Made by a program: the position numbers and the translations under genes
Shown: one piece after another, positions 36,101-44,069 of the stretch
How the letters are laid out: every line of letters starts with the position of its first letter
Numbering within the stretch: position 1 is the stretch's first letter
DNA from: Cognatiluteimonas telluris
Lineage (GTDB): Bacteria > Pseudomonadota > Gammaproteobacteria > Xanthomonadales > Xanthomonadaceae
Length of the DNA stretch: 59,083 bases
Direction of reading: 5' to 3'
Assembly: GCF_011320095.1 (NCBI RefSeq)
Contig: NZ_JAANOY010000015.1
Coordinates: 1 to 59,083 of the forward strand
Notes under the pieces: model-generated
What the model was told of the DNA's origin: nothing
Databases searched by the model: none
What the model saw: only the letters and a program-made list of their open reading frames with translations

Positions 36101-36434
36101 GCAGCAGCGCCGTTACCGCAGCGCGCGCGAACTGGCGCAGTGGCCCGACAAGCGCCGCGCGCGCTACGCCGGCCTGGTGATCCTGCGCCAGCGCCCGCAG
36201 ACGGCCAGCGGCGTCACCTTCATGACGTTGGAAGACGAGACCGGCATGGTCAATGTCGTGGTCTGGGCGCAGGTGGCCGAACGCCAGCGCCGGGTTTTCC
36301 TCGAATCGCAGCTGCTCGCGGTCGAAGGCCGGATGGAATCGGCCGAGGGCAGCCAGCACCTGATCGCGACCCGGCTGCAAGACCTGTCGTCGCTGCTGGG
36401 CGGAGTGGCGACGGTGTCGCGGGATTTCCGCTAA
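33105..36434 (+). CDS. dnaE2: Error-prone DNA polymerase DnaE2 (ImuC) with repeat-encoded inserts
   Basis: 1109 residues from a GTG that overlaps the imuB stop. Conserved sequence begins only at [17 protein letters not shown] (about residue 60): the preceding ~50 residues are translated palindromic repeats. PHP-like domain to ~300, palm with [18 protein letters not shown] and the metal-binding [14 protein letters not shown], thumb/fingers through [17 protein letters not shown], then OB domain ([17 protein letters not shown]). A second insert, [16 protein letters not shown] (residues ~853-868), sits in a linker that varies between species. It performs error-prone translesion synthesis with ImuA/B under LexA control. 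Polymerase motifs look intact. Confidence 0.94.
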   Translation: MSDVRSKLVSLPSPPGRGVGGEGQPGDEVANAAVKLEAASLSWLVHPSPRPLSRGERGFYAELHCLSDFSFGRGASNAAELFERARQQGYRALAITDECSLAGIVRGLEASRATGLRMIVGSEVTLDGDSDAPLKLVLLVETRAGYSTLCRLITQGRRRSEKGEYRLTRNDLDDGLPGLLVLWVPDARLSRAEGAWLKQRFDGRLWLAVELHRGPDDARRLQALEALAAELGIPAVASGDVHMHVRGRRRLQDTMTAIRHRTPIAQAGKRLFPNGERHLRTQRALSAIHPRHLLDETLRIAERCVFSLETPLGYEYPHELVPNGHTPQTWLRELVERGMCERWPEGASPQARALIEKELALIHRKHYEPYFLTVHDIVRHARSLDILCQGRGSAANSVVCYVLGVTSIDPARMGLLFERFLSDERNEPPDIDIDFEHERREEIIQYIYARYGRDRAAIAATVIRYRTRSAVRDVGRALGLPEDQLAQLSRSTSAWSSDTPSTQRLREYGFDPDSAVIRRLVELVGQLLGKPRHLSQHVGGFVISEHPLHTLVPVENAAMDERTIIQWDKDDLDTMQLLKVDVLALGMLTCVRKALELVRKHRGRDYTMATIPPEDAATYAMIQRGEVIGVFQIESRAQMAMLPRLKPETFYDLVIEVAIVRPGPIQGGMIHPYLRRRQGLEPVDYPSEALRNVLARTLGVPLFQEQVMRIAMEAAGYTPGQADQLRRDMAAWKRHGGLEKHRDALLEGMAGNGYAPDFAERIFEQIKGFGDYGFPESHAASFALITYVSSWIKCHEQAAFSCALLNSLPMGFYQPPQLVADARKQGIEVRPVDVRYSHWDCTLEEGLPAASAVAPLPLAGGGRDEGASPLALRLGMRLVGGLREAVAQRISAARASGDFRDLDDLVARADLDRGSLDRLAEAGALRGLAGHRHRARWQSAATEKQLPLFAAAQAVDARSRSEPRIAIPPPSAFEDTRADYASIGLTLGTHPVGLIRRALQQRRYRSARELAQWPDKRRARYAGLVILRQRPQTASGVTFMTLEDETGMVNVVVWAQVAERQRRVFLESQLLAVEGRMESAEGSQHLIATRLQDLSSLLGGVATVSRDFR
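33137..33277. repeat. Inverted pair of palindromic repeats encoding the DnaE2 N-terminus
   Basis: Unit 1 has CCCCTCTCCC (33137-33146) with GGGAGAGGGG (33150-33159) and the flank TTGGGGGTGAGGGG. Unit 2 is its mirror image: CACCCCTCACCCCGA, CCCCTCTCCC (33255-33264), GGGAGAGGGG (33268-33277). The two face each other across ~70 bases, so the 5' end of dnaE2 mRNA can fold into nested hairpins. Same family as inside imuA. Confidence 0.92.
35664..35711. repeat. Third in-frame repeat, in a DnaE2 linker
   Basis: GCCCCTCTTCCGCTTGCGGG, then AGGGGGCCGGGATGAGGGCGCCTCACC. A more diverged relative of the same family, read in frame as [15 protein letters not shown]. Confidence 0.75.
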
Positions 36435-36625
36435 ACGGCGGTGGGACGCAGGGCAGGAAAAGCGCGACGCTGGCGCCCCTCCCGCGCAGGGCCGGGACTC
36501 TCGCGGGCAGGCGACCGGACGTGGGGAGCGCGCCGGTGAAGCCGCCCCTCGCCGGGCTGGCGATTCTCGCGGGCGCCTGGTGCCGCATGGCAGACTCAAA
36601 TCGCGTCCCGCCACCGGAGCCGACG

Positions 36626-37387
36626 ATGCGCCCGTCCCTGCCTGGCCTGCTGCTCATGCTCGGCATGCTCTTCGGGTGCTATCCGAAGGGCGATCCCACC
36701 AGGCCCATTCCCACCGTGACCGTGCCCGCGCCACGGACCGCCACCCGGCTGGTGGTCGTGCTGCCCGGCCGTGGCGACGACATCGCGGCGTTGCAGCGCG
36801 CCGGCATCGCGCAGGCCATCAAGGCGCAATGGCCCGACGCCGATGTGGTCCTCACGGGACTGGCGATGGGCTACTACCTCAAGGGCAACGCGGTGCAGCG
36901 CCTGCACGACGAGATCCTGGTGCCGGCCAGGCAACGCGGCTATCGCGAGGTCTGGCTGCTCGGCGCATCGCTCGGCGGCCTGGGCGCGCTGATGTACGAC
37001 GGGCAATGGCCCGGCAGCGTCGACGGCATCCTCCTGATGGCGCCGTACCTGGGCGAGAAACCGCTGCTGCAGCAGATCGATGCGGCCGGCGGCCTGGCGC
37101 ACTGGAACCCGGGACCGGTGCCGCCGCAGGTCAATGGCGACAATTTCCAGCGCGAGCTGTGGCGGCACCTCCAACAGTGGACGCGCGATCCGTCGCGCGC
37201 GCGCAACGTCTGGCTGGCCTACGGCGACCACGACTACCTGCGCGACACGATGCCGGCGCTGGCGCCGCTGCTGCCGCCCTCGCACGTGCTGGTGCGCAGC
37301 GGCAAGCATGCATGGGCGGTATGGACGCCGGCCGCGCGGGAAATACTGGCAAGGATCGATGCCGGGCGCGCTCAGCGCGCGCCGTGA
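36626..37387 (+). CDS. Alpha/beta-hydrolase-like lipoprotein
   Basis: 253 residues. Signal peptide with lipobox MLFGC, then an alpha/beta fold: LVVVLPGRGDD (first strand and oxyanion loop), nucleophile elbow LGASLGGLGAL, Asp in YGDHDYLRD and His in SGKHAWAVW. An envelope esterase or hydrolase of unknown substrate. The ATG at 36626 starts the signal peptide. Its last 16 bases overlap the end of the convergent gene at 37372. Confidence 0.78.
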   Translation: MRPSLPGLLLMLGMLFGCYPKGDPTRPIPTVTVPAPRTATRLVVVLPGRGDDIAALQRAGIAQAIKAQWPDADVVLTGLAMGYYLKGNAVQRLHDEILVPARQRGYREVWLLGASLGGLGALMYDGQWPGSVDGILLMAPYLGEKPLLQQIDAAGGLAHWNPGPVPPQVNGDNFQRELWRHLQQWTRDPSRARNVWLAYGDHDYLRDTMPALAPLLPPSHVLVRSGKHAWAVWTPAAREILARIDAGRAQRAP

Positions 37388-37800
37388 CGCAACCACAGCA
37401 ACGCCGTCGCCTCGTCGGAAAAGACGCCCGCCGAGATCCCCGATTCGATCGCGATCATCGTCGACAGTTCGTCCTGGCGAAGGCGCTCGTGCCGCGTCTG
37501 CACGACGGCCACCCGGAAATCCGCCAGGTCCAGGTCGGCGACGCCAGCGATGACATGGCGAAAGCCCGCCTCGGTCATCATCGCGCCGGAAAACTGCAGC
37601 ACGACCAGCATCTGTCGCAGGCCCGCCTCGCGCGCCAGCCCCAGGTTGTACCGCCAGCGACGCAGCGCGGCGTCGGCATGCCCGCCCTCGCCGGTGATCT
37701 GCACGCGCAGGACGCCACGCAGGCTGCGATCCACGGTCATGATCACCGGGCCGAAATCGCCTTCGACGACGATCGGGAGTTTTCCGATATGCGCGATCAT
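37372..37800 (-). CDS. Small STAS/SpoIIAA-like protein, paralogue B
   Basis: 142 residues with alternating strands and helices of the SpoIIAA-like type: a strand-rich first half (VIMTVDRSLRGVLRVQITGE), a middle with a conserved small loop (LVVLQFSGAMMTEAGFRHVI), and the end VFSDEATALLWLRHG. It shares the end pattern ARVFDN.../AGVFSDEA...WLRHG and the overall order with the gene just upstream, so the two look like a tandem duplication. The ATG at 37800 overlaps the upstream stop (ATGA). Function unknown; relatives set cell-envelope or motility responses. Confidence 0.65.
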   Translation of the reverse strand: MIAHIGKLPIVVEGDFGPVIMTVDRSLRGVLRVQITGEGGHADAALRRWRYNLGLAREAGLRQMLVVLQFSGAMMTEAGFRHVIAGVADLDLADFRVAVVQTRHERLRQDELSTMIAIESGISAGVFSDEATALLWLRHGAR

Positions 37801-38192
37801 CCCCATGGCCGATCGTGCCCGTGTCGCAGCCACAGTTCCGCGGCGATCGGGTTGTCGAACACTCGCGCCGAAAACCCGTGCTCGCTGGCGAGGATCTCCG
37901 CCGTTTCCATCAGCGGCGTCTTGAAACCCGCCATGTCGACATAGGCCACGCGCACGCCTTCCAGTCCCAGCCCGGTCATGCCGGCGAAAAAGCCGTGCAT
38001 GTGCTCGAGCTGCATCGGCTCGCCCTCGACGTGGCTGATCGCCAGCAGCCTTTTCGATCCACGCAGCTTGACCTCCGCCGCGATCCGCAGCCAGCAGTCC
38101 AGCACGTTCTCGGGCACCCGCTCCCCACCGGTGATCTTCACCTGCAGGTCGTCACCGAAGCTGCGGAAGGCCAACTGGTAGGGCGTCGGCAT
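37797..38192 (-). CDS. Small STAS/SpoIIAA-like protein, paralogue A
   Basis: 131 residues: DDLQVKITGGERVPENVLDCW, LLAISHVEGEPMQLEHMHGF, a small loop (VRVAYVDMAGFKTPLMETAEI) and the end ARVFDNPIAAELWLRHGHD. Same layout as paralogue B. It starts five bases after the glutathione peroxidase gene ends, so the four genes from 40782 down to 37372 look like one operon. Substrate or partner unknown. Confidence 0.65.
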   Translation of the reverse strand: MPTPYQLAFRSFGDDLQVKITGGERVPENVLDCWLRIAAEVKLRGSKRLLAISHVEGEPMQLEHMHGFFAGMTGLGLEGVRVAYVDMAGFKTPLMETAEILASEHGFSARVFDNPIAAELWLRHGHDRPWG

Positions 38193-38197
38193 TGGCG

Positions 38198-38680
38198 TCA
38201 GCCCAGCGCGGCCTCGATGTCGGTGGCGATCGCTTCGGGCTTGTCGGTCGACGCATAGCGGCGGATGACGCGGCCGTCGCGGCCGACCAGGAACTTGGTG
38301 AAGTTCCACTTGATGGCCTCGGTCCCCAGCAAGCCGGGTCTCTCGCCCTTCAACCAGCGCCACAGCGGGTGCGCGCCAGCGCCATTGACCTCGACCTTGG
38401 CGAACAGCGGGAAGTCGACCTCGTAATTCAGGCTGCAGAAATTGCGGATTTCCGCTTCGTCGCCCGGCTCCTGGTGGCCGAACTGGTCGCAGGGGAAACC
38501 GAGCACCACCAGCCCGCGATCGCGGTACTGCCGCCACAGCGCCTCGAGCCCTTCGTACTGCGGCGTGAACCCGCACTTGGACGCGACATTGACTACCAGC
38601 AGCACCTTGCCCGCGTATTGCGACAGCGGCTGCGGCGTGCCGTCGATGCCGACCGCGTCGAATTCAAATGCCGTGGTCAT
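38198..38680 (-). CDS. Glutathione peroxidase (Cys type)
   Basis: 160 residues. Catalytic tetrad visible: Cys in NVASKCGFTPQY, Gln in GFPCDQFGHQEP, Trp-Asn in KWNFTKFLVG. Non-selenium enzymes of this type are usually thioredoxin-dependent; the Cys in GFPCDQFG may be the resolving or a structural Cys. Reduces hydroperoxides in the cytosol. Its ATG overlaps the stop of the amidohydrolase gene. Confidence 0.93.
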   Translation of the reverse strand: MTTAFEFDAVGIDGTPQPLSQYAGKVLLVVNVASKCGFTPQYEGLEALWRQYRDRGLVVLGFPCDQFGHQEPGDEAEIRNFCSLNYEVDFPLFAKVEVNGAGAHPLWRWLKGERPGLLGTEAIKWNFTKFLVGRDGRVIRRYASTDKPEAIATDIEAALG

Positions 38681-40782
38681 TTGCCTGCCCCCGTTTGCAC
38701 CCGTTCCGGCTCGGCGAAGGGCTTGATCCCCAGTGCCGTGTCGATCTCGCTCGGGTAATACGCATTGCCGTCCTTGAGCACCAGCGCGACCTTGCGGATG
38801 TCCGAGATGTCCTTCGTCGGATCGCCATCGACCAGCACCAGGTCGGCGCGCTTGCCGATCGCGATCGATCCGCGGTCGTCGAGCACGCGCGAGAACTTCG
38901 CGCCATTCCAGGTCGCCACCTGCAGCACCTGCGCCGGCGTCAGGCCAGCCCGTACGTACAGCTCCAGCTCGCGCTGCAGGGTGAAGCCAGGCAATTCGTC
39001 GGTGCCGGCCTCCAGCGGCACGCCCGCCTTGTAGGCGCGGCCGACGAACTCGACCATCTTGTCGAAGGACTTCGCATAGCGCGCGGCGGTGGCGTCGTCG
39101 GGGATGTCCATCTCCGCGGCGCGGCGCGAACGCTGCACGTCCGGTGGCAGGTGGTCGGCGATGTCGGCCACGATCGACGACATCTCGCCGTCACGCTGGT
39201 GGATGAATTCGAAGGTCGCCAAGGTCGGATCGATCACCGTCGTGTGCGACACCAGCAGCGCGATGAAGTCCTGCACGGGCTTGCTGTCGAAGTCGAGATC
39301 GGCGGTCTTCTCGGCCGGCAGGTAGAAGCGCTGCAACGTGCGGGTATCGGTCTTGTCGTCGACGAAGAAGTTCAGCAGCAGCTGGTTGATGTGCTGGATC
39401 TCGTCGTAGCCCTGCTCGACGGCATCCTGCGCGCGCATGAACGCCGGCACGTGGCCACTGACGCGCATCCCGTAGTGGTGGGCATAGGCCGCGGTGTCGT
39501 GGACGAGATCCTTGGGGAACGAGTTGTATATCTTGATCTGCGGATAGCCGTGCGCGTGGTACCAGTCGACGGCCTTCTTCGCGCCATCGAGGTCCTTGAT
39601 CACGAAGCCGATCCGCGCCGACATCTGGCTTTCGCCTTCGATGAAGCCGGCCGGCACGATGTGCGGCGCCATCAGCTTGCCGGTCTTGCCGTCGGCGATC
39701 AGCTGCTGCAGCGTGGCGTTGTCGTTGCCCATGTCGCGGATGCTGGTGATGCCGGCCGCCAGGTGCAGGCCGCCGTCCCAGGCGCTGAAGTGCGCGTGCA
39801 TGTCGAACAAGCCCGGCAGCAGGACCCGGTTCTTGCCATCGACGACATGGTCGGCCGCGATCGGCGTCGCGCTCGCGGGATCGATCGAGGCGATGAAACC
39901 GTCACGCACCAGCACGTCGCTGGGCTGCAGGAGCCTGGCGTGCTCGCTGTCGAACACGCGCACGTTGCAGATCAGGGTCGAACCCGGCATCGGATGCAGC
40001 AGCCGCTGCTGCAGGTCGACCAGCGCCTGGCTCTCCGCCTCTTTCTGGCGCGCTTCCAGCGCATCGCCGTCGGCCTCGTAGCCTTCGGGCATCAGCTGCA
40101 GGAAGCCCGGCGCGATGAAGGCGAACATCCGCGGGGTGGCATCGGTCGTCGCCCAGGCGAACGTCGGCGTGAAGCCCAGCCCGGTCAGCGCGAGCAGTTG
40201 CAGGTGGCGTTGCCGGTCCGCCTTGCCGATGGTGGCTTCGGCGACCTTGCGCATCGTCAGCGTGCCGTTGGGCAGCAGCGGCAGCTTGCCGTCCGCACGC
40301 TTGGACAGCGCACTGATCGCGACCGAGATCGCTTCGGGCGATCCGCCCAGCGGCGTGTACTGCGCGGTGCCTTCGACCGCCTGCGCGCCATGGTCGGAGG
40401 TGGACTTCCATTGCGCCTGGTGGCCTTCACGCTGGAAGGACTCGTCCACCGGCGCCCCGAAAGTCGACGTGCCCTTGGCCTGGTAGCGGGCGAAGGTGCC
40501 GTCCGGCGCGAGCGTGTACTGCTCCTTCAACTCCGGCCCGCGCCCGTTGTCCTTGAACACGAACTCGACGTGGGTCACACCATCGTCGCCGTGGGTGACG
40601 ATCTCATGGCCCGCCTGCTTGCCGCCATGGACCAGGGCCACGTAGCGCACGGTCTCGGCCGCCATCGCGCCGGATGCCAGCAGCAGTGCGAACAGGCCCA
40701 GCGACAGGCGGACGGCGAGGACCACGCGGCCTCGGCGTGCCGGGGCACCGGGCCCGGCAAAGGAATGACGCGTTGCGTGCAT
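38677..40782 (-). CDS. Exported amidohydrolase with a large N-terminal domain
   Basis: 701 residues. Signal peptide (LSLGLFALLLASGAMAAE) after a basic start. Residues ~30-290 form a beta-rich domain of unknown role. The amidohydrolase part follows: VLLPGLFDMHAHFS (HxH near residue 326), IKIYNSF, RVSGHVPAFM and HINQLLL (His ligands), EAGTDELPG (Asp). The end, IAIGKRADLVLVDGDPTKDI, is typical of prolidase/imidazolonepropionase-like members. Probably a periplasmic peptidase or amidase. First gene of the operon and divergent from the M3 peptidase gene, 119 bases away. Confidence 0.88.
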   Translation of the reverse strand: MHATRHSFAGPGAPARRGRVVLAVRLSLGLFALLLASGAMAAETVRYVALVHGGKQAGHEIVTHGDDGVTHVEFVFKDNGRGPELKEQYTLAPDGTFARYQAKGTSTFGAPVDESFQREGHQAQWKSTSDHGAQAVEGTAQYTPLGGSPEAISVAISALSKRADGKLPLLPNGTLTMRKVAEATIGKADRQRHLQLLALTGLGFTPTFAWATTDATPRMFAFIAPGFLQLMPEGYEADGDALEARQKEAESQALVDLQQRLLHPMPGSTLICNVRVFDSEHARLLQPSDVLVRDGFIASIDPASATPIAADHVVDGKNRVLLPGLFDMHAHFSAWDGGLHLAAGITSIRDMGNDNATLQQLIADGKTGKLMAPHIVPAGFIEGESQMSARIGFVIKDLDGAKKAVDWYHAHGYPQIKIYNSFPKDLVHDTAAYAHHYGMRVSGHVPAFMRAQDAVEQGYDEIQHINQLLLNFFVDDKTDTRTLQRFYLPAEKTADLDFDSKPVQDFIALLVSHTTVIDPTLATFEFIHQRDGEMSSIVADIADHLPPDVQRSRRAAEMDIPDDATAARYAKSFDKMVEFVGRAYKAGVPLEAGTDELPGFTLQRELELYVRAGLTPAQVLQVATWNGAKFSRVLDDRGSIAIGKRADLVLVDGDPTKDISDIRKVALVLKDGNAYYPSEIDTALGIKPFAEPERVQTGAGK

Positions 40783-40901
40783 GGTGTTCCCCGGGGTGGT
40801 CTGGCCGCCGAGTCTAACCCTGCCGCCAAGCCGTGAACGCGAGCCCTGCAACGTCGATCGGGTAAAGTCGGGGGCTCATCGGTCAACCGAAGGAAGCCGT
40901 C

Positions 40902-43052
40902 ATGAAGCACCCGCTGCCCCTGGCGCTCGCCGCCGTCCTCGCCCTGTCCAGCCCCGCGTTCGCGGCGGGCGGAACGGACGCCGCGCCAGCGACCGCGAAC
41001 CCCTTCGCGAGCGCGAGCACACTGCCGTTCCAGGCTCCCGACTTCGCCCGGATCCACGATGCGGATTTCGCGCCCGCGTTCGCCGAGGGCATGCGCCAGC
41101 AGCTGGCCGAGGTGCAGGCGATCGCCGACAACCCGCAACCGCCGACTTTCGACAATACCTTCGTGCCGCTGGAGAAGAGCGGCCGCATGCTGTCGCGCGT
41201 CAACATGACCTTCAACGCGCTGACCTCGGCCAACACCGACGACGTGCTGCAGAAGACGCAGGAGGACGTCGCGCCGAAGCTGGCCGCGCACGCCGATGCG
41301 ATCTACCTCAATCCAAAGCTGTTCCAGCGCATCTCCGCCGTCTACGACAAGCGCGATTCGCTGGACCTCGATCCGGAATCCAGGCGCCTGGTCGAGTGGT
41401 ATTACCTGGACTTCGTCCACCACGGGGCGCGCCTGTCCGATGCCGACAAGGCCAAGCTCAAGGCCCTGAACAAGGAAGAGTCGACCCTCAGCGCCGGCTT
41501 CATCAACAAGCTGCTGGCCGGGACCAAGGCCGGCGGACTGGTGGTCGACGACAAGGCCAAGCTAGCCGGCCTGTCCGATGCCGAAATCGACGCCGCTGCC
41601 CAGGCCGCCAAGGACCGCAAGCTCGACGGCAAGTGGGTGATCCCGCTGCAGAACACCACCCAGCAGCCGGCGCTGCAGTCGCTGACCGATCGCGGCGTGC
41701 GCGAGCAGCTGTTCAATGCATCGTGGACCCGCACCGAGAAGGGCGACGGCAACGACACCCGCGACACCATCTCGCGGCTGGCGCAGGTGCGCGCGCAGCA
41801 GGCCAGGCTGCTGGGCTACGACAACTATGCCGCCTGGAAGCTCGAGGACCAGATGGCGAAGAAGCCGGAGACGGCGTTGAAATTCCTCGACGACCTGGTG
41901 CCGGCCGCGACCGCGCGCGCGCGCAGCGAGGCCGCCGACATCCAGGCCCAGATCGACAAGGACGGCGGTGGCTTCAAGCTGCAGCCGTGGGACTGGCAGC
42001 TCTACGCCGAACAGGTGCGCAAGGCCAAGTACGACCTCGACGAATCGCAGATCAAGCCCTACTTCGAGCTCGATAACGTGCTGCAGAACGGCGTCTTCTA
42101 CGCCGCCCACCAGCTGTACGGCATCAGTTTCAAGGAGCGCAAGGACCTGCCGGTGTACCAGCCGGACGTGCGCGTGTTCGAGGTGACCGATGCCGACGGC
42201 AAGCCGCTGGCCCTGTTCTACGCGGATTACTTCAAGCGCGACAACAAGAGCGGCGGCGCCTGGATGGACAACCTCGTCGGCCAGTCGAAGCTGCTGGGCA
42301 CCAAGCCGGTCATCTACAACGTCGCCAACTTCACCAAGCCGGCGCCCGGCCAACCGGCGCTATTGAGTTTCGACGACGTGACGACGATGTTCCATGAATT
42401 CGGCCATGCGCTGCACGGCATGTTCGCCGACGAGCGGTATCCGAGCCTGTCGGGCACCAATACCGCGCGCGACTTCGTCGAGTTCCCCTCGCAGTTCAAC
42501 GAGCACTGGGCGCTGGAGCCGAGTGTGTTCGCGCACTACGCCAAGCACTACAAGACCGGCGAGCCCATGCCGCAGGCGCTGGTGGACAAGATCAAGAAGA
42601 GCGACACCTTCAACAAGGGCTACGACATGACCGAGGCGATCTCGGCCGCGCTGCTCGACATGTCCTGGCACACGCTGCCGGCCGATGCGCCCAAGCAGGA
42701 CGTCGATGCCTTCGAACTGGCCGCGCTGAAGAAGAACGGCACCGACCTGAGCTACGTGCCGCCGCGCTACCGCTCCAGCTATTTCCTGCACATCTGGGGC
42801 AATGGCTACGCGGCCGGCTACTACGCGTACTCGTGGACACAGATGCTGGCCGACGACGGCTACGAATGGTTCAAGGAACACGGCGGCCTGACGCGGGCCA
42901 ATGGCGACACCTTCCGCAAGATGGTGCTGTCGCGCGGCAACACCGAGGACCTGGCGACGATGTACCGCAACTGGCGCGGACATGATCCCGACATCAAGGC
43001 GATGCTGCGCGACCGCGGCCTGGCCGGCGGGGATGAAGGCAAGACGCCCTGA
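40902..43052 (+). CDS. dcp: Exported M3 family oligopeptidase (Dcp type), copy 1
   Basis: 716 residues. Signal peptide MKHPLPLALAAVLALSSPAFA, N-terminal helical domain, zinc site TTMFHEFGHALHG (His498-Glu-x-x-His) and the third ligand Glu in DFVEFPSQFNEHW. Substrate-binding YVPPRYRSSYFLHIWGNGYAAGYYAY. It cleaves short peptides, most likely as a dipeptidyl carboxypeptidase in the periplasm. A full-length paralogue is at 45685. The two N-termini, MKHPL(P/A)LALA, are nearly identical. Confidence 0.93.
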   Translation: MKHPLPLALAAVLALSSPAFAAGGTDAAPATANPFASASTLPFQAPDFARIHDADFAPAFAEGMRQQLAEVQAIADNPQPPTFDNTFVPLEKSGRMLSRVNMTFNALTSANTDDVLQKTQEDVAPKLAAHADAIYLNPKLFQRISAVYDKRDSLDLDPESRRLVEWYYLDFVHHGARLSDADKAKLKALNKEESTLSAGFINKLLAGTKAGGLVVDDKAKLAGLSDAEIDAAAQAAKDRKLDGKWVIPLQNTTQQPALQSLTDRGVREQLFNASWTRTEKGDGNDTRDTISRLAQVRAQQARLLGYDNYAAWKLEDQMAKKPETALKFLDDLVPAATARARSEAADIQAQIDKDGGGFKLQPWDWQLYAEQVRKAKYDLDESQIKPYFELDNVLQNGVFYAAHQLYGISFKERKDLPVYQPDVRVFEVTDADGKPLALFYADYFKRDNKSGGAWMDNLVGQSKLLGTKPVIYNVANFTKPAPGQPALLSFDDVTTMFHEFGHALHGMFADERYPSLSGTNTARDFVEFPSQFNEHWALEPSVFAHYAKHYKTGEPMPQALVDKIKKSDTFNKGYDMTEAISAALLDMSWHTLPADAPKQDVDAFELAALKKNGTDLSYVPPRYRSSYFLHIWGNGYAAGYYAYSWTQMLADDGYEWFKEHGGLTRANGDTFRKMVLSRGNTEDLATMYRNWRGHDPDIKAMLRDRGLAGGDEGKTP

Positions 43053-43073
43053 CCGTCGCCGCGAATGCATGAA

Positions 43074-43099
43074 AAAACGCCGCCCGAGGGCGGCGTTTT
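43074..43099. terminator. Bidirectional terminator between dcp copy 1 and DUF378
   Basis: AAAACGCCGCCC, GA, GGGCGGCGTTTT: a 12-bp stem with A and T runs at its ends. The flanking genes are convergent. Confidence 0.92.
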
Positions 43100-43149
43100 C
43101 GTTTGGCCGATGCCTGCGCCGCCAACAACGCGCCGCACCGCCCGACCGA

Positions 43150-43368
43150 TCACGCCCGACCGACAGCCGGATAGCGTTCCGGCCGCGCCAGCGTGAACAG
43201 CTGCCACAGCGCGGACAGCCCGACCACCACATACACCACGCGTGAAAGCAGGGCGTCCTGGCCGCCGAACAGCGCGGCAACAAGGTCGAACTGGAACGCG
43301 CCGACGAGCGCCCAGTTCAAGCCGCCGACGATCAGGAGCAACAACGTCACAAGATTCAGGTGCCTCAT
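43150..43368 (-). CDS. DUF378 small membrane protein
   Basis: 72 residues, two membrane helices. The DUF378 pattern is plain: LLLLIVGGLNWALVGAF and SRVVYVVVGLSALWQL. Function unknown. It follows the fasciclin gene by 39 bases on the same strand, so the pair is probably one operon. Confidence 0.92.
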   Translation of the reverse strand: MRHLNLVTLLLLIVGGLNWALVGAFQFDLVAALFGGQDALLSRVVYVVVGLSALWQLFTLARPERYPAVGRA

Positions 43369-43407
43369 TGGATGTCTCCGGTTTGCTCGGGGGGTGGGAG
43401 GGGGCGA

Positions 43408-43959
43408 TCAGCCCCCGGGGATCAGGACCTTGTCGATCACGTGGATGACGCCGTTGCTGGCCATGACGTCGGCACCGACCACGTGGGCATCGTTGACCAT
43501 CAATGCATCTCCGGACCGGGCGATCGCGAGCCGGCCGCCCTGGACCGTGGTGGCCGCGTCCATCGTGGAGACGTCGGCCGAGCCCAGCCGGGCGGGGACG
43601 ACGTGGTAGGTGAGGATCGCCACCAGCTTGTCGCGGTTTTCCGGGTTCAGCAGGCTCTCCAACGTGCCGGCCGGCAGCGCGGCAAACGCCGCATCGGTAG
43701 GAGCGAACACCGTGAACGGGCCCTTGCCCTTCAGGGTGTCGACCAGGCCGGCGGCCTGCAGTGCGGCGGCGAGCGTCTTGAATTGCCCGGCCTGCACCGC
43801 CGTGTCGACGATGTCGGCCTGTACGGGTGCCGGGGCGGCGGCCTTGGCTTGGCTGTTCTTCGCCCCACCAGGCGCCGCCAGGGCGAGCGGCGCGGAGATC
43901 GCAAGAACCAAGGCGAAAGCCAACAGCGAAAGGCGGGATGGATGGATACGGGACGGCAT
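43408..43959 (-). CDS. Exported fasciclin (FAS1) domain protein
   Basis: 183 residues. Signal peptide ([17 protein letters not shown]), an Ala-rich link and one FAS1 domain: [33 protein letters not shown] (H1 box), LTYHVV, and [13 protein letters not shown] (H2 box). Such proteins act in adhesion or the envelope; in several bacteria they are light- or stress-induced. The start is 63 bases from the first TGTACA site shared with the divergent merR gene. Confidence 0.93.
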   Translation of the reverse strand: MPSRIHPSRLSLLAFALVLAISAPLALAAPGGAKNSQAKAAAPAPVQADIVDTAVQAGQFKTLAAALQAAGLVDTLKGKGPFTVFAPTDAAFAALPAGTLESLLNPENRDKLVAILTYHVVPARLGSADVSTMDAATTVQGGRLAIARSGDALMVNDAHVVGADVMASNGVIHVIDKVLIPGG

Positions 43960-44022
43960 CGCAGGACTCCGAGAGGAATGTGAGGGGCGAGGCGAAGTAT
44001 TCGGCGCCTGCTGTTAAATAAA

Positions 44023-44069
44023 TGTACAATCTATAGTTGTACATCTCATGTACAATTCGTCCATGTACC
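44023..44069. promoter_or_regulatory. Array of TGTACA sites: probable operator of the CarH-like regulator
   Basis: TGTACA at 44023-44028, 44038-44043 and 44049-44054, and TGTACC at 44064-44069; start-to-start spacings are 15, 11 and 15 bases. Each of the first three reads (A/T)TGTACA(A/T), the half-site recognised by CarA/CarH-type MerR repressors. A -10-like TATAGT (44032-44037) lies between sites 1 and 2, so binding would block it. The sites lie between merR and the divergent fasciclin gene. Confidence 0.8.

Noticed and set aside
38668-40836. 722-residue plus-strand open frame
   Set aside because: Antisense shadow of the amidohydrolase gene; its translation is His/Arg/Gln/Val-rich with no motifs, as expected in very GC-rich DNA.
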